The translations under genes were made by a program, and so were the position numbers. Source: Massilia rhizosphaerae (GTDB lineage: Bacteria > Pseudomonadota > Gammaproteobacteria > Burkholderiales > Burkholderiaceae_D). Taken from it: a stretch of DNA of 64,000 nucleotides. Every line of letters begins with the position of its first letter. Within the stretch, counting starts at the first letter, position 1. The notes under the pieces are model-generated. The model saw nothing but the letters and a program-made list of their open reading frames with translations, did not search any database and was not told the origin of the DNA. Below, piece after piece: positions 43,970 to 54,009 of this stretch. Location of the stretch: the NCBI RefSeq assembly GCF_016093545.1, contig NZ_JADKYX010000018.1:109243-173242 (forward strand), in the 5' to 3' direction.

Positions 43970-43996
43970 GAATACTCCGTATTGATTTTGTATCCT

Positions 43997-45301
43997 TCAG
44001 TCCCGCCCCGCCCGGTACATGCCGGCATGTGCGAGACCGAAATAGAGGATGAACGTGTAGCAGGCAGCCGGAACCAGGAACGACCAATGCAAGCCGACGC
44101 TATCGGCCGCGACGCCTTGTGCGAACGGCACGAGCGCGCCGCCGACGATCGCCATGCACAGTACGCCGGAGGCATGACCGGTCAGGTTTCCAAGCCGATG
44201 CAGGGCCATGCTGAAGATGGTCGGGAACATGATCGAGTTGAACAAGCCGACGGCGAGGATCGCCCACATCGCGACATGTCCATGGCTGAAGATTGCCGTC
44301 AGGATGAACGCGATCGCGCACGCGGCGTTGAACGCCAGCGCCTTCCCAGGACTGACGCGGCGCATGACGGCGAATCCGATGAAACGTCCGACCATGGCGC
44401 CACCCCAGTAGTAGCTGACATAGTGCGCCGCCGCCGCGGGCGTCAGGCCGGCCACCGTGTCGTCGCCCAGGAAATTAATCAGGAAGCTGCCGATGCTGAC
44501 TTCGCCGCCCACATAGAGAAAGATCCCGATTGCGCCAAGGACGAGATTGCGATGGGACAGGAGCGCGCGCAAGCCGGCCGCCTCCGCGTCGTCGTGGTGG
44601 ACGATCCGGGGCAGGCGTGCAGCCGCGAACAGGATCGCCAGCAGGAGGAGCGTGCCGGCGAGCGCCAGGTACGGCCCCTGGACCGTGGCGGCCTCCTTGG
44701 CCCGATACAGCGCCTGCTGCGCCGCGGGCAGCAGATGGATCCGATCGGCAGCCAGAGCGCCCGCGCCGGACAGGATCAACATGCCGCCGAGCGTCGGCGC
44801 GACGGTCGTTCCCAGCGAATTGAATGCCTGGGTCAGCGTCAACCTGCTCGAAGCCGTGCGTGGATCGCCCAACGCCGTCACGTACGGATTCGCGGCGACC
44901 TGCAAGGTCGTGATGCCGGCCGCAAGCACGAAGAATGCGAACAAAAACAGCGCATAGCCACGCGTGGCGGCAGGATAGAACAAGGCGCATCCGGCCGCGG
45001 CGATCACGAGACCCGCGACGGCGCCGCTTTGATAGCCGATTTTCCGGATCAACATGCCGGCCGGCAGCGACACGATGAAGTACGCGCCGAAGAAGCAGAA
45101 CTGCACGAGCATCGCCTGCACGTAGCTGAGCGTATAGACTGCCCGCAGATGCGGGATCAGGACGTCGTTCAGCGAGGTCAGGAGCCCCCACATGAAAAAC
45201 AGGATGGTGACGATGACCAGCGGTCCCGTGCGCTTGTGCGACGTCCCGGCAACATCGTTCGGGACCGTTGCGGTGGTGGATGTATTTGACGCAAAACCCA
45301 T
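43997..45301 (-). CDS. FucP/GluP-type sugar MFS transporter
   Basis: The product is 434 residues with 12 helices. The FucP-family features FFMWGLLTSLNDVLIPHLRA in helix 1 and LQVAANPYVTALGDPRTASS near 135-155 are present. By family it symports fucose, glucose or galactose with protons. AGGAG is placed 6 bp before the ATG. It sits between glucokinase and a GH3 gene, so glucose from glucan breakdown is the likely substrate. Confidence 0.92.
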   Translation of the reverse strand: MGFASNTSTTATVPNDVAGTSHKRTGPLVIVTILFFMWGLLTSLNDVLIPHLRAVYTLSYVQAMLVQFCFFGAYFIVSLPAGMLIRKIGYQSGAVAGLVIAAAGCALFYPAATRGYALFLFAFFVLAAGITTLQVAANPYVTALGDPRTASSRLTLTQAFNSLGTTVAPTLGGMLILSGAGALAADRIHLLPAAQQALYRAKEAATVQGPYLALAGTLLLLAILFAAARLPRIVHHDDAEAAGLRALLSHRNLVLGAIGIFLYVGGEVSIGSFLINFLGDDTVAGLTPAAAAHYVSYYWGGAMVGRFIGFAVMRRVSPGKALAFNAACAIAFILTAIFSHGHVAMWAILAVGLFNSIMFPTIFSMALHRLGNLTGHASGVLCMAIVGGALVPFAQGVAADSVGLHWSFLVPAACYTFILYFGLAHAGMYRAGRD

Positions 45302-45316
45302 ATCGAGCTCCTGTGA

Positions 45317-46291
45317 TTATTGCTGGCTGACCAAACGCTCGGCGAGCATGGCCGAGATACCGGGAAAGGCTGGATACTTCTCGGTGATCAGATAGGTCGG
45401 AATCGGCGCCACGAAGGAATTCATGCGCCCCTTGTCCTCGAACCGTGCACGAAATGGCGATCGATCGAACAACGCGCCGAAGCGCGGGACAATACCGCCG
45501 CCGATGTACACGCCTCCGGTTGCGCCGAACGCGAGCGCGACGTTGCCGGCAACGGTGCCGAGGATGGCGCAAAAACGCATCACCGCCTCGATACACACGG
45601 CGCTGTCGCCGTCGAGCGCCGCGCGGGTAATTTCGTGTGCGGGAAGGTCGCTTCCCGACAGCACGCGATGGATCGCCTCGAGCCCCGAACCGGAAAGCAG
45701 GCGCTCGCAGGAGACATGCCCGCGCTCGTTCCACAACGCGCGCAGAAGATCGACCTCGACGTCATCCGCGGGCGCGAAGGTCGCGTGCCCCGCTTCACTC
45801 GGCAACGGCACCCAACCCGGGCCGATCGGGATCAGCCCGGCCACGCCGAGCCCCGTGCCGGGACCGATCAGCCCGAGCGGACGTCCGCGCTGGCCGACCC
45901 CGCTGCCCACCTGCCGGTACTGACCGGAGTCGAGATGCGGCAGTGCCATCGCCAGCGCCGCGAAGTCGTTCTCGACGAGCAGCGTTTCCAATGCCGCTTC
46001 CGCACGCACGGCCTCGACCGAGAAACTCCAGTGCCTGTTCACCATATTGACCACGTCGCCGTCGACCGGGTTAGCGATCGCGATGGCGGCGTGGCGCACG
46101 GGTCCGTACCGGCCGACGACATCGGCAACCTGCGTCAGGTAGGCACGTATCGCCGCATGCAAATTCTCGAAGTCGTCGCAACGAAGCACTGCGACGGCCT
46201 CGATCGACCGAGGTCCCGTCTCGAGAGCGAAGCGCGCGTTGGTCCCGCCCACATCCGCCAGGAGACGCGGGCCATCGTCGTAGGCTTTCAT
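45317..46291 (-). CDS. glk: Glucokinase
   Basis: About 324 residues. ADVGGTNARFAL near residue 12 is the ATP-binding motif, VENDFAALAMALP near 108 carries the catalytic Asp, and GPGTGLGVAGLIP near 140 and GGVYIGGGIVPRF near 270 are typical of Glk. It phosphorylates glucose to glucose 6-phosphate in the cytoplasm. The start at 46291 is coupled to the GH3 stop (ATGA), with GGAG five bases upstream; an in-frame Met lies five codons earlier. It provides the entry step for imported glucose. Confidence 0.93.
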   Translation of the reverse strand: MKAYDDGPRLLADVGGTNARFALETGPRSIEAVAVLRCDDFENLHAAIRAYLTQVADVVGRYGPVRHAAIAIANPVDGDVVNMVNRHWSFSVEAVRAEAALETLLVENDFAALAMALPHLDSGQYRQVGSGVGQRGRPLGLIGPGTGLGVAGLIPIGPGWVPLPSEAGHATFAPADDVEVDLLRALWNERGHVSCERLLSGSGLEAIHRVLSGSDLPAHEITRAALDGDSAVCIEAVMRFCAILGTVAGNVALAFGATGGVYIGGGIVPRFGALFDRSPFRARFEDKGRMNSFVAPIPTYLITEKYPAFPGISAMLAERLVSQQ

Positions 46292-48819
46292 CGCATCTCC
46301 TCGCAACGCAGCGCGTCCTTGTCCTTGGCGGCGCCGCCGACGATCTGGATATTGGTGAACGCGGCCGCAAACGGCCCATCCGTCGAGATGCCGAACAGCG
46401 AGTCCACTTTCGTCAGGTCGGCGCCTTGCGCGACGAAGCAGGCGAGCGGAATCTTGACTGTTGCCTTGGGCAGCGTTGCGAGGCGCGTGAACACGTCAGT
46501 CAAGTTCACTTCGCCGCCACATTTCTCGCCGCAGCCAAGCGCCATCGTGACCTTCCCGGCTGGCGCCTTCTTGACCGAGGTATCGAACTGGAGCACGCCA
46601 TCTTTCGTGGCGAAATCGGGAAGCGCCATTGCGGTGGAGGGCTTCGCTTCGATGCGCCCGGCACCCGTCCAGGTCACCAGCTTCGCATCCTGCTGCGTGT
46701 TGACCTGCACCGTATCGACCCGGATGGTCGGCAGCACGACGGCCTTGTTCAAATCGGAACCCAGCGCCACGCGCTGCGCGCCGCTGACGACATACAGCGG
46801 CCAGGTCGCATGTTCGGCCTGGGTGAAGATCGGATAGGCATTGCTCGTGCCGCAGCCGCCGGCCGGATAGCGGACGTCGAGCTTGCCGACGGTCTTGGTG
46901 CTGCGGTAATTCAGCCCGTATCCGCGCGCGAACAAGGTGTCATGACCGTTGCGCGCCGTATCGATACTTGCCTGGCATGCCGATCCGGGCCAGGTGAACG
47001 ACAACGTGCCGTTGAAGTCGTGTGCGATCCTGCCTTTCGCGTCGCGGAACAAGACATCGGCCACGCCCTTGCCTTCGGTGCCCGGCAGCCATGCCATGAC
47101 AAAACTGTCGGACAGGTTCATCAGGTCGTTGACGTACAACGGACGGCCGGCAACGAACACCGTGACCACGGGTTTACCCTTGCCAGCAACCGCCTGCAGG
47201 ACCGCGAGATCGCCAGGGTAGCGGCTCGTGTGGCGCAGCGTGCCAGTCGCGCCGATGTCGCCGGCGCCTTCCGCATAAGGCGTCTCGCCGATGACGGCGA
47301 TCACGACGTCGAATCGGGACGGGTCGATACCGGACGCATCGGCGCTGTAGGTGACGTTGGAACTGCCGACCGCCTCGACGATGCCGGCAAGGATCGTATC
47401 GCCGTTCGGAAAATCGCTGTTCCTGTTGTCGGTTCCCTGCCACGTGAGCGTCCAGCCACCGGTCTGGTTCGGCAGACTGTCGGCACTCTTGCCCACCACC
47501 AGAACCCGGCGGCCGCGTGCAAGGGGCAATGCCGCGCCATCGTTCTTCAGCAGGACGAGCGATTTGCGTACGGCTTCGCGCGCCAACGCGCGCGCTTGCA
47601 AGGACTCCTGCTTGCCGGCGTAACGGTTGTCCGACGGCTTCCTGCCGAACAAACCTGCACGCAACTTCACCCGAACGATGCGCGTCACGGCGTCGTCGAT
47701 ACGCGACATCGGGATCTCGCCTTTCCTGACCTGGTCGGCGGTATTGGCGATGAAGGCTTTCCAGTCGTCCGGCACCATGACCATGTCGATGCCGGCATTG
47801 ATCGCCTGGGCGCAACTGGCGTTGCTGCAGCCGGGCACTTGCCCGATCCCGTTCCAGTCGGAGACGACGAATCCGTCGAAGCCGATCTTGGTCTTGAGGA
47901 CGTCGGTGAGCATGTCCTTCGAGCCGTGCATCTTGCCGTAGTCGACGCCGGCTGCGACATCGTTCCAGCTGTTGTAGGACGCCATGACGGTCTGTGCGCC
48001 GGCGGCCAATGCGCCGTAATAGCCCTGGCCGTGGATGTTGATCATCTGCGCCCTGGTCGATTTGTTGTCGCCCTGGTCCTTGCCGCCGTCCGTACCGCCG
48101 TCGCCGATGAAATGTTTTGCGGTCGCGATGACGTTACGGTCGGCGGCAAACGTGCCCTGCAATCCTTTCACGTAGGCGCGGGCATACTCGTTCACCAGCC
48201 TGCCGTCCTCGGAAAAGCTCTCGTAGGTTCGTCCCCAGCGAACATCGCGCACGACGGCCAGGGTCGGCGCAAAGACCCAGGCGATACCGGTCGCACGCGT
48301 CGCCTTGCCGACCGCCTCGCCGATCCGGCCGACGAGGCGGCTGTCATGGGCCGCCCCGAGGCCGATATTGTGCGGGAACTGTGTCGCGCCAAAGACGTTG
48401 CTGTTACCGTGAATCGCATCGATGCCCCAGATGACGGGCACCTTGACTTTCATGTCGGTGGACACCGAAGCCTCGTAATAGCGATCGGCCAAGGCCAGCC
48501 ACTGTGCCGCGGTCGCATGCTTGTTCCCGCCCGGCCAACTGCCGCCGCCATTCAGCACGGAGCCGAGATAGTAGCGGCGTACATCGTCGGGCGATGCCGT
48601 CTTGATTTCGGCCTGCGTCATCTGGCCGATTTTCTGTTCGAGCGTCATGCCCGACACGATGGCTGCCACCCGGGCTTCGAGTGCCGGGTCGGTAGCGATT
48701 GCACTCGTGACGCGCGGCCAATCGGCGAGTTGGGCGGTTGACGAATCCGCAAACGCGGTGCTTGCGGAGGAGGAGATGAGCGCCAGCATTGAAGCAAGAA
48801 TTGAATGTCGTATTTTCAT
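46288..48819 (-). CDS. GH3 exo-beta-glucanase/glucosidase with C-terminal extension
   Basis: About 843 residues from the ATG at 48819, where the signal peptide MKIRHSILASMLALISSSAS begins; the open frame upstream is not supported. It resembles exo-1,3/1,4-beta-glucanases: WGIDAIHGNSNVFGATQFPH in the barrel, nucleophile D321 in GFVVSDWNGIG, and VVTVFVAGRPLYVNDLMNLS in the second domain. A C-terminal ~170-residue beta-sandwich (from about 670) is typical of the ExoP-like group. It removes glucose from beta-glucan oligomers in the periplasm or at the outer face. Confidence 0.92.
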   Translation of the reverse strand: MKIRHSILASMLALISSSASTAFADSSTAQLADWPRVTSAIATDPALEARVAAIVSGMTLEQKIGQMTQAEIKTASPDDVRRYYLGSVLNGGGSWPGGNKHATAAQWLALADRYYEASVSTDMKVKVPVIWGIDAIHGNSNVFGATQFPHNIGLGAAHDSRLVGRIGEAVGKATRATGIAWVFAPTLAVVRDVRWGRTYESFSEDGRLVNEYARAYVKGLQGTFAADRNVIATAKHFIGDGGTDGGKDQGDNKSTRAQMINIHGQGYYGALAAGAQTVMASYNSWNDVAAGVDYGKMHGSKDMLTDVLKTKIGFDGFVVSDWNGIGQVPGCSNASCAQAINAGIDMVMVPDDWKAFIANTADQVRKGEIPMSRIDDAVTRIVRVKLRAGLFGRKPSDNRYAGKQESLQARALAREAVRKSLVLLKNDGAALPLARGRRVLVVGKSADSLPNQTGGWTLTWQGTDNRNSDFPNGDTILAGIVEAVGSSNVTYSADASGIDPSRFDVVIAVIGETPYAEGAGDIGATGTLRHTSRYPGDLAVLQAVAGKGKPVVTVFVAGRPLYVNDLMNLSDSFVMAWLPGTEGKGVADVLFRDAKGRIAHDFNGTLSFTWPGSACQASIDTARNGHDTLFARGYGLNYRSTKTVGKLDVRYPAGGCGTSNAYPIFTQAEHATWPLYVVSGAQRVALGSDLNKAVVLPTIRVDTVQVNTQQDAKLVTWTGAGRIEAKPSTAMALPDFATKDGVLQFDTSVKKAPAGKVTMALGCGEKCGGEVNLTDVFTRLATLPKATVKIPLACFVAQGADLTKVDSLFGISTDGPFAAAFTNIQIVGGAAKDKDALRCEEMR

Positions 48820-48930
48820 GGTGAATGTAAATGGGTTCCACGCCGCGTCATCCGCGGATGGCGACCAAGGAGGCGCCCGCAATGACGGGACGACGCCCAG
48901 GCGGTTGGCGAAAGACCGGGCGGCCGCTGC

Positions 48931-50478
48931 CTATGCCGGCACGGTGAAGTGATCTTCGTCCCGTGCCCGGCAAGAGCCGGCGACGAAATCCTCATGCATC
49001 GGCATGGTGGCCACGCAACGGCGCACGACGTCGCGGACATCGTCGGCAAACGCCTGCAGCCGCTGCAGGGGATGGATATCGCAGACAGGGTGATAGCCAT
49101 TCGGGACCAGACCTTGTCCAAGCATGACCTGGACCCAGCTCGCTTCGCGGAACAGTTCCGTGTCGGCCCGATAGATCCGCGCATTGGCGGCAAACAGCTC
49201 CAACTTTTCGGCCAACGTGTCGGGAATCGGCATCTGCCGGCAATAGTTCCAGAATGGCGAATCGGCGCGCGTCGTGAGCTTGTAATGCAGAATGATGAAG
49301 TCGCGAATCCGCTCGAGTTCGAACTGCGTCTGGCGGTTGTACGCGGCGATGTCGGCGGCGTCGAGGCCCGCATGAGGAAACAGGTCCATCAACCGCGTAA
49401 TGGCCGACTGGACCAGGTGAATGCTGGTCGATTCCAGCGGCTCGACGAAGCCGCTCGACATGCCGATGGCGACGCAGTTGCCGACCCAGGTGCGCTTCCT
49501 GCGGCCGGCGGCAAACCGGATCAATCGCGGCTCGGCCAGCGGCTTGCCGTCGAGAGTACGCAGCAGCACATCGGCCGCTTCGCCGTCCTGCATGAAGGCG
49601 CTCGAATACACGTGGCCATTGCCGATGCGGTGCTGCAGTGGTATCCGCCATTGCCAGCCCGCGGAACGCGCAGTCGAGCGCGTGTACGGCAACAGCGGCA
49701 TGGCCGATTCCGACGGCACGGCGAGCGCGCGATCGCACGGCAACCAATGCGACCAATCCTCGAAGCCAGCCGCGCAGGTTTGCTCGATCAGTAGCGCGCG
49801 CATGCCGGAACAATCGATGAACAAATCGCCCTCGATCAGCCGGCCATCGGTCAGGCGCAGTCCCGCGATGTTTTCATTGAGCGGATCGCGCAAGACCTCG
49901 CCGATACGGCCTTCGGTCCGCACGACGCCCTGCTGCTCGGCGCGTCGCCGCAAATAGCGGCCATACAGGTTCGCATCGAAATGAAATGCATGACCTATCT
50001 CGCCGAGGGGCGAGTGCGCCATATCCTGCAGTGGCCGCATGAAACGGCCCTGAAGGGCCGCTACCGAATTGATCGAGTATTCCGCGAAATCATGAGCGAG
50101 TCCGGCCTTGCGCAAGCGCAGCCAGTACTGATGGAATGACACCCCATCGATCGGCCGTCCGATGTCGCTGAACCCGTGAAAATATCGGCTGCCCGGTGCA
50201 TTCCAGCCGACGAATTCGATACCGAGCTTGAACGTTCCCTTCGTTTCCCGAACAAACTCGTCTTCGCTGATGCCCAGCGCCGAATTGAATGCCCTGATCG
50301 CCGGAATCGTTCCCTCGCCGACACCGACGGTACCGATCTCCTCGGATTCGATCAATTCGATCGTCCAGTGTTGGCGCCCATCGTCGCGCAGCAAGAGTCT
50401 GGACAGCGCGGCCGCAACCATCCACCCCGCCGAACCGCCGCCGACAATGACGACGCGCCGCAGTTGTTTTAGTGACAT
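48931..50478 (-). CDS. Flavin-dependent halogenase (tryptophan-halogenase family), copy 1
   Basis: The product is 515 residues. The FAD-binding GGGSAGW is at residues 13-19, the catalytic-type lysine K84 lies in GTFKLGIEF, and the halogenase motif WxWxIP is at 275-280 (WQWRIP). So the key residues for FADH2-dependent HOCl/HOBr chemistry are intact. Relatives occur next to TonB receptors in Xanthomonas and Caulobacter, where native substrates are unclear. A flavin reductase must come from elsewhere. It lies between the TonB receptor and a GH3 gene on the same strand, so it is expressed with the glucan genes. Confidence 0.9.
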   Translation of the reverse strand: MSLKQLRRVVIVGGGSAGWMVAAALSRLLLRDDGRQHWTIELIESEEIGTVGVGEGTIPAIRAFNSALGISEDEFVRETKGTFKLGIEFVGWNAPGSRYFHGFSDIGRPIDGVSFHQYWLRLRKAGLAHDFAEYSINSVAALQGRFMRPLQDMAHSPLGEIGHAFHFDANLYGRYLRRRAEQQGVVRTEGRIGEVLRDPLNENIAGLRLTDGRLIEGDLFIDCSGMRALLIEQTCAAGFEDWSHWLPCDRALAVPSESAMPLLPYTRSTARSAGWQWRIPLQHRIGNGHVYSSAFMQDGEAADVLLRTLDGKPLAEPRLIRFAAGRRKRTWVGNCVAIGMSSGFVEPLESTSIHLVQSAITRLMDLFPHAGLDAADIAAYNRQTQFELERIRDFIILHYKLTTRADSPFWNYCRQMPIPDTLAEKLELFAANARIYRADTELFREASWVQVMLGQGLVPNGYHPVCDIHPLQRLQAFADDVRDVVRRCVATMPMHEDFVAGSCRARDEDHFTVPA

Positions 50479-50553
50479 TGTTCGATCCCCAAAGCAGAGC
50501 CCCCTGTCCGCAAGCCGTACGGCCTGCGGACAGACGGGTCGCGGTACGCGTTA

Positions 50554-53430
50554 TCAGTGGAACTTGTAGTTCATGCCCAAGAGGATTTGCCGGCCGTAGG
50601 TGTTGTAGTCCTTCGGCTGCGCAATTCCATTAAAGCCGGTGCCGTCCTGGATACTGCGATCAGGCGCATTGGTGACATTCCCCACCTGGAACAGGAACTG
50701 CAAGCCCTTGGCTGGTCCGCCCTGAAGCTCATAACTCGCCTGCAGGTCGATCTTGTTCTGAGCCAGCGTCCGGTACAGAGAAGTGGATCCGAACAGGTAA
50801 GCGTACTCTCCGCGATAGTCCGAACGATAGCGATCGCTGATCCGGAACGAATAGCCGTTGTTCTCGTAGTACAAGGTCAGGCCCGCTACCACTTTCGACA
50901 ACCCTGGCAACGTCTGCCAAGCCTCGGTCGAATTGGGACCGCTCACCTTGATGGAACTGTCGGTATAAGAAGTCGTTGCGATCACGCCGAAACCCGACAA
51001 CGCAGGATGCAACAGCCCGCCATCGAGCGTCGCGCTCAATTCGACGCCGCGCACACGTCCACCCTTGCCATTCGTCTGCGTCGAGTACGGACCGATATTG
51101 GAGGCCGGCACCACTGCCGGCGTCGGATTGATGAAGCCGCTGAAGTCGTACGGAATGGTGGATTGGTAGATGTAGCTGTCGAGCTTCTTGTAGAAGAATG
51201 CGCCGGCTAGATAGCTGCGCTTGCCGATATATTGTTCCAGCGACAGGTCAAACGATTTCGCGCGCCAGGGCTGCAGTTTCGGGTTGCCGCCCCCACCGGA
51301 CCATTGGTGGGAGGTCGGGTCCACGCCAACCGAAGCCGACGCATTCATGTCGTCGATGCGTGGTCGCGCCATGGTCTTCGCCAGGCCAAGGCGAAGCTTG
51401 CGATTGCCGCCGATGTCCGCCGCCAAGTTCAGGCTCGGCAAGTAGTCGTTATACGACGCGCCTGGATCGATGGTGCCGATGGGGTGTCCCTGGGCATCGA
51501 ACGCGTACGCAGTGGAATCCTGCTTGCTGTGCACGGCCTGGACGCCGACGTTGCCTTGCACCGGTATCTTGCCGACCGTAGTGTCGATGTCCAGCTTGAC
51601 GTACGCGGTAGAAATCTTCTCATGCACGCCGAAGATCTTGCCATAGTCCCCGCCCGGACCAAGGCTCAGGTTGCGCTCCAGGGTATAGTATTGGTCGGTG
51701 ACGGCGTTGACGTCATAGCTCAGGACCGACGGAACGCCGACGAAGCCGAGCGAAGTTGGCGTAGTCAGCAAAGACGGCGACACTTGCTGGCTCAGCGAGC
51801 CGTCCGCCATCCGCGCAAAATACACGCTGAAATCGCGCGTCTTGTCGCGGCGCGTGACATTGACGCCGACATCGATATTGTTGAAGACGCCCCAATCGAC
51901 CTCTCGTGTTCCATGCAGCCTGACCGCACGGATGGTGTCATTCTGCGTATTGAATTGCTTTCTGCCCAGTTGGGGCGTCTTGCCGCCCCAGCCTGCGGCA
52001 TCGGTCAGCTTGATGATTCCGGGGTCCGACAGGGAAGACGAGAATGAAAACGTCGGGAAGCCGGGGTCTGTCGGCGTAACGAGGGACAAGGTCGGCGAAG
52101 TGGCCGGACCGGAGTAGGTTTCGTAGATGGATTCGGCGCGGCGGGCGCTCGAGTAGCTCAGATCGGCAATCGCATGCCAATCGCCGACCCTCTTGTCGAT
52201 ATTCCACCCGGCCGATTTCAACGCATCGTCGCGCCGGTTGAAGTCGTTGCGAATGACCACGTTGGGGACGAAGCCGGAGGTCACCGACGTGACGACCGAC
52301 TGGCCACCGACGTCCGTGGTGCCGACATTGCTGAACGTACTGCTTGGCGCGCCCCAACCGTCGCCGATACTTCCCATTAAGCCGCGCATGACCTCGACTT
52401 GCTTGAACTTCGAGTAATACAGATCCAGGGTGCTGTGCAGATCGCTGTTCGGCCGGTACTCGAGAGAGGCCATGAGACCATCGCGTTTGTCGTTGCGCGA
52501 AAGGGCCTCGGTCTGGAAGCCGGACAGGTAATAAGCGTCGCCCGGGCTCGTACCGGAAACGGGACGGCAGCCCCAATCGGTCTGGTGCGCGATACAGTTA
52601 CTATCCGTCTGCCAGCCCCATGTCTGGTACTCGTGCTGCTGCCCCGGCGCGTCCAGGTGTGCATAACCGATGGCGAGACCGATGGTCCGGTCCGCGAACT
52701 GGTCGATATACGAAAGGCTATAGCGCTTGCCATTCGCCGACGTTCCTCCGTAACCATGATTTTGATCACCGAGGGAATTATGTTCACCACGGACGTTCAC
52801 AACGACATTGCGCTGACGGAACGCCAGCGGCCGCACCGTGTCCAGATCCACCGTACCCGACAAACCCTGTCCAAGCAAGGCCGCGTCCGGCGTCTTGTAG
52901 ACGACGACTGCCGACACCAACTCGGCGGGATACTGGTCGAATTCCACGCCGCGATTGGTGCCGACCGATGCCTGCTCGCGACCGTTCAGAACGGTACCCG
53001 CGAAATCCGGAGCGAGGCCGCGAATGGCGATGACTTGTGCACGGCCGTTGACTTGTTGCGCCGCCAGGCCCGGCATACGTGCCATGGCTTCAGCGATACT
53101 GACATCCGGAAGTTTGCCGATGTCTTCCGACGTGATCGCTTCAATGATCGAGTCAGAGTTCTTCTTTTTATTGATCGAGCCTTCGATACCGGCACGAATG
53201 CCCGTCACGACCACGGACTGCACCTCCGGTGCGCCCTGCGATTGACCTGAGCTCGTATTGTCCGCCTGTTGCGCCAGCGCTGGGGCTTGGGCCAGGGTCA
53301 GGGTTCCGCCGAGCAGACCTGCGCACACCGCTGCAATCGGCCGCAAGCGAAAGCAAGCGGGCCCAGCGGATTTCTTGTTTGTTTGATACATCTCGGCGCG
53401 TTTGGACAAACGGCCCTCAGTGGTAGGCAT
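50554..53430 (-). CDS. TonB-dependent outer-membrane receptor (Xanth-Caul type)
   Basis: The product is 958 residues; AAGGAG seven bases before the ATG fixes the start at 53430. A long n-region and signal (AAVCAGLLGGTLTLAQAPALA) are followed by VQSVVVTGIRAGIEGSINKK, a TonB-box/plug entry. The plug contains IGKLPDVSIAEAMARMPG, and a 22-strand barrel ends in GMNYKFH. By family it takes up oligosaccharides across the outer membrane with TonB energy. Three LacI-type palindromes lie in its 580-bp upstream region. It heads the minus-strand operon of halogenase, GH3 and sugar genes. Confidence 0.93.
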   Translation of the reverse strand: MPTTEGRLSKRAEMYQTNKKSAGPACFRLRPIAAVCAGLLGGTLTLAQAPALAQQADNTSSGQSQGAPEVQSVVVTGIRAGIEGSINKKKNSDSIIEAITSEDIGKLPDVSIAEAMARMPGLAAQQVNGRAQVIAIRGLAPDFAGTVLNGREQASVGTNRGVEFDQYPAELVSAVVVYKTPDAALLGQGLSGTVDLDTVRPLAFRQRNVVVNVRGEHNSLGDQNHGYGGTSANGKRYSLSYIDQFADRTIGLAIGYAHLDAPGQQHEYQTWGWQTDSNCIAHQTDWGCRPVSGTSPGDAYYLSGFQTEALSRNDKRDGLMASLEYRPNSDLHSTLDLYYSKFKQVEVMRGLMGSIGDGWGAPSSTFSNVGTTDVGGQSVVTSVTSGFVPNVVIRNDFNRRDDALKSAGWNIDKRVGDWHAIADLSYSSARRAESIYETYSGPATSPTLSLVTPTDPGFPTFSFSSSLSDPGIIKLTDAAGWGGKTPQLGRKQFNTQNDTIRAVRLHGTREVDWGVFNNIDVGVNVTRRDKTRDFSVYFARMADGSLSQQVSPSLLTTPTSLGFVGVPSVLSYDVNAVTDQYYTLERNLSLGPGGDYGKIFGVHEKISTAYVKLDIDTTVGKIPVQGNVGVQAVHSKQDSTAYAFDAQGHPIGTIDPGASYNDYLPSLNLAADIGGNRKLRLGLAKTMARPRIDDMNASASVGVDPTSHQWSGGGGNPKLQPWRAKSFDLSLEQYIGKRSYLAGAFFYKKLDSYIYQSTIPYDFSGFINPTPAVVPASNIGPYSTQTNGKGGRVRGVELSATLDGGLLHPALSGFGVIATTSYTDSSIKVSGPNSTEAWQTLPGLSKVVAGLTLYYENNGYSFRISDRYRSDYRGEYAYLFGSTSLYRTLAQNKIDLQASYELQGGPAKGLQFLFQVGNVTNAPDRSIQDGTGFNGIAQPKDYNTYGRQILLGMNYKFH

Positions 53431-53572
53431 ACCCTGTCTCCTTCGGTATTGATATTAATGTTGCGGCAGATGACCAGAATCGCGGCGTTCAGGCCGACCG
53501 TTCGTCCGGTCGGCAAATCGCTTGCGGCACCGGACATCTGCATTCCGGCACCGTGTTCACGTTTTACAACAC

Positions 53573-53596
53573 GAAATTGGAATCGATTCCAATTTC
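53573..53596. promoter_or_regulatory. LacI-type operator 1 (24-bp perfect palindrome)
   Basis: Core TTGGAATCGATTCCAA with symmetric flanks extending to 24 bp. It lies 143 bp upstream of the TonB receptor start. The central CG and 16-bp length are typical of LacI-family operators. Confidence 0.8.
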
Positions 53597-53731
53597 TTTT
53601 GAGATTAACTGCTTTCGATCCATCGAGATAACGATTATCAAAGCAGCGTGCCAAATATTCGAAAAGCAACTGGCTGGAGCGATCGGTCCCGTCGTTGCCC
53701 TCTCCGCCTTGCCATCGGGGGCGACGGCAAA

Positions 53732-53745
53732 TGGAATGCATTCCA
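53732..53745. promoter_or_regulatory. LacI-type operator 2 (14-bp palindrome)
   Basis: TGGAATGCATTCCA, a perfect palindrome with a GC centre as in the GH30 operator at 58382. It is weaker because the outer T and A are missing. Confidence 0.6.
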
Positions 53746-53895
53746 CTTTTGATCGAATGCATAGGACGGTCTCACGTCATGCAACCTGAGACTGCCCTTT
53801 CATCTCAGTTTCCGGATGCATCCCAACCGTCACGAAAATCGAAAGAATCGAAATATCACCTGGGATCGCCTGTGCGAAGCGGTCGATCCGAATGT

Positions 53896-53915
53896 GATTG
53901 GAATCGATTCCAATC
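53896..53915. promoter_or_regulatory. LacI-type operator 3 (20-bp perfect palindrome)
   Basis: The same core TTGGAATCGATTCCAA with G and C closing the ends. It lies between the end of lacI (54010) and the receptor. Confidence 0.78.
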
Positions 53916-54009
53916 TTAGTAAGCAGTATAGATACACATTCTGCTCAATGTCAATACCAGCGATGCTGCCTGTCGTTTTCTAGAGAATTCACCCACGCCA
54001 GTTCGGCGG

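Larger units (their letters stand above)
53431..54009. promoter_or_regulatory. Control region upstream of the TonB receptor
   Basis: 579 bp without a gene, richer in A+T than its neighbours. It carries three palindromic LacI-type sites (53573, 53732, 53896), spaced about 160 bp apart. The spacing would allow looping by a tetrameric or multiply bound repressor. Confidence 0.7.
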
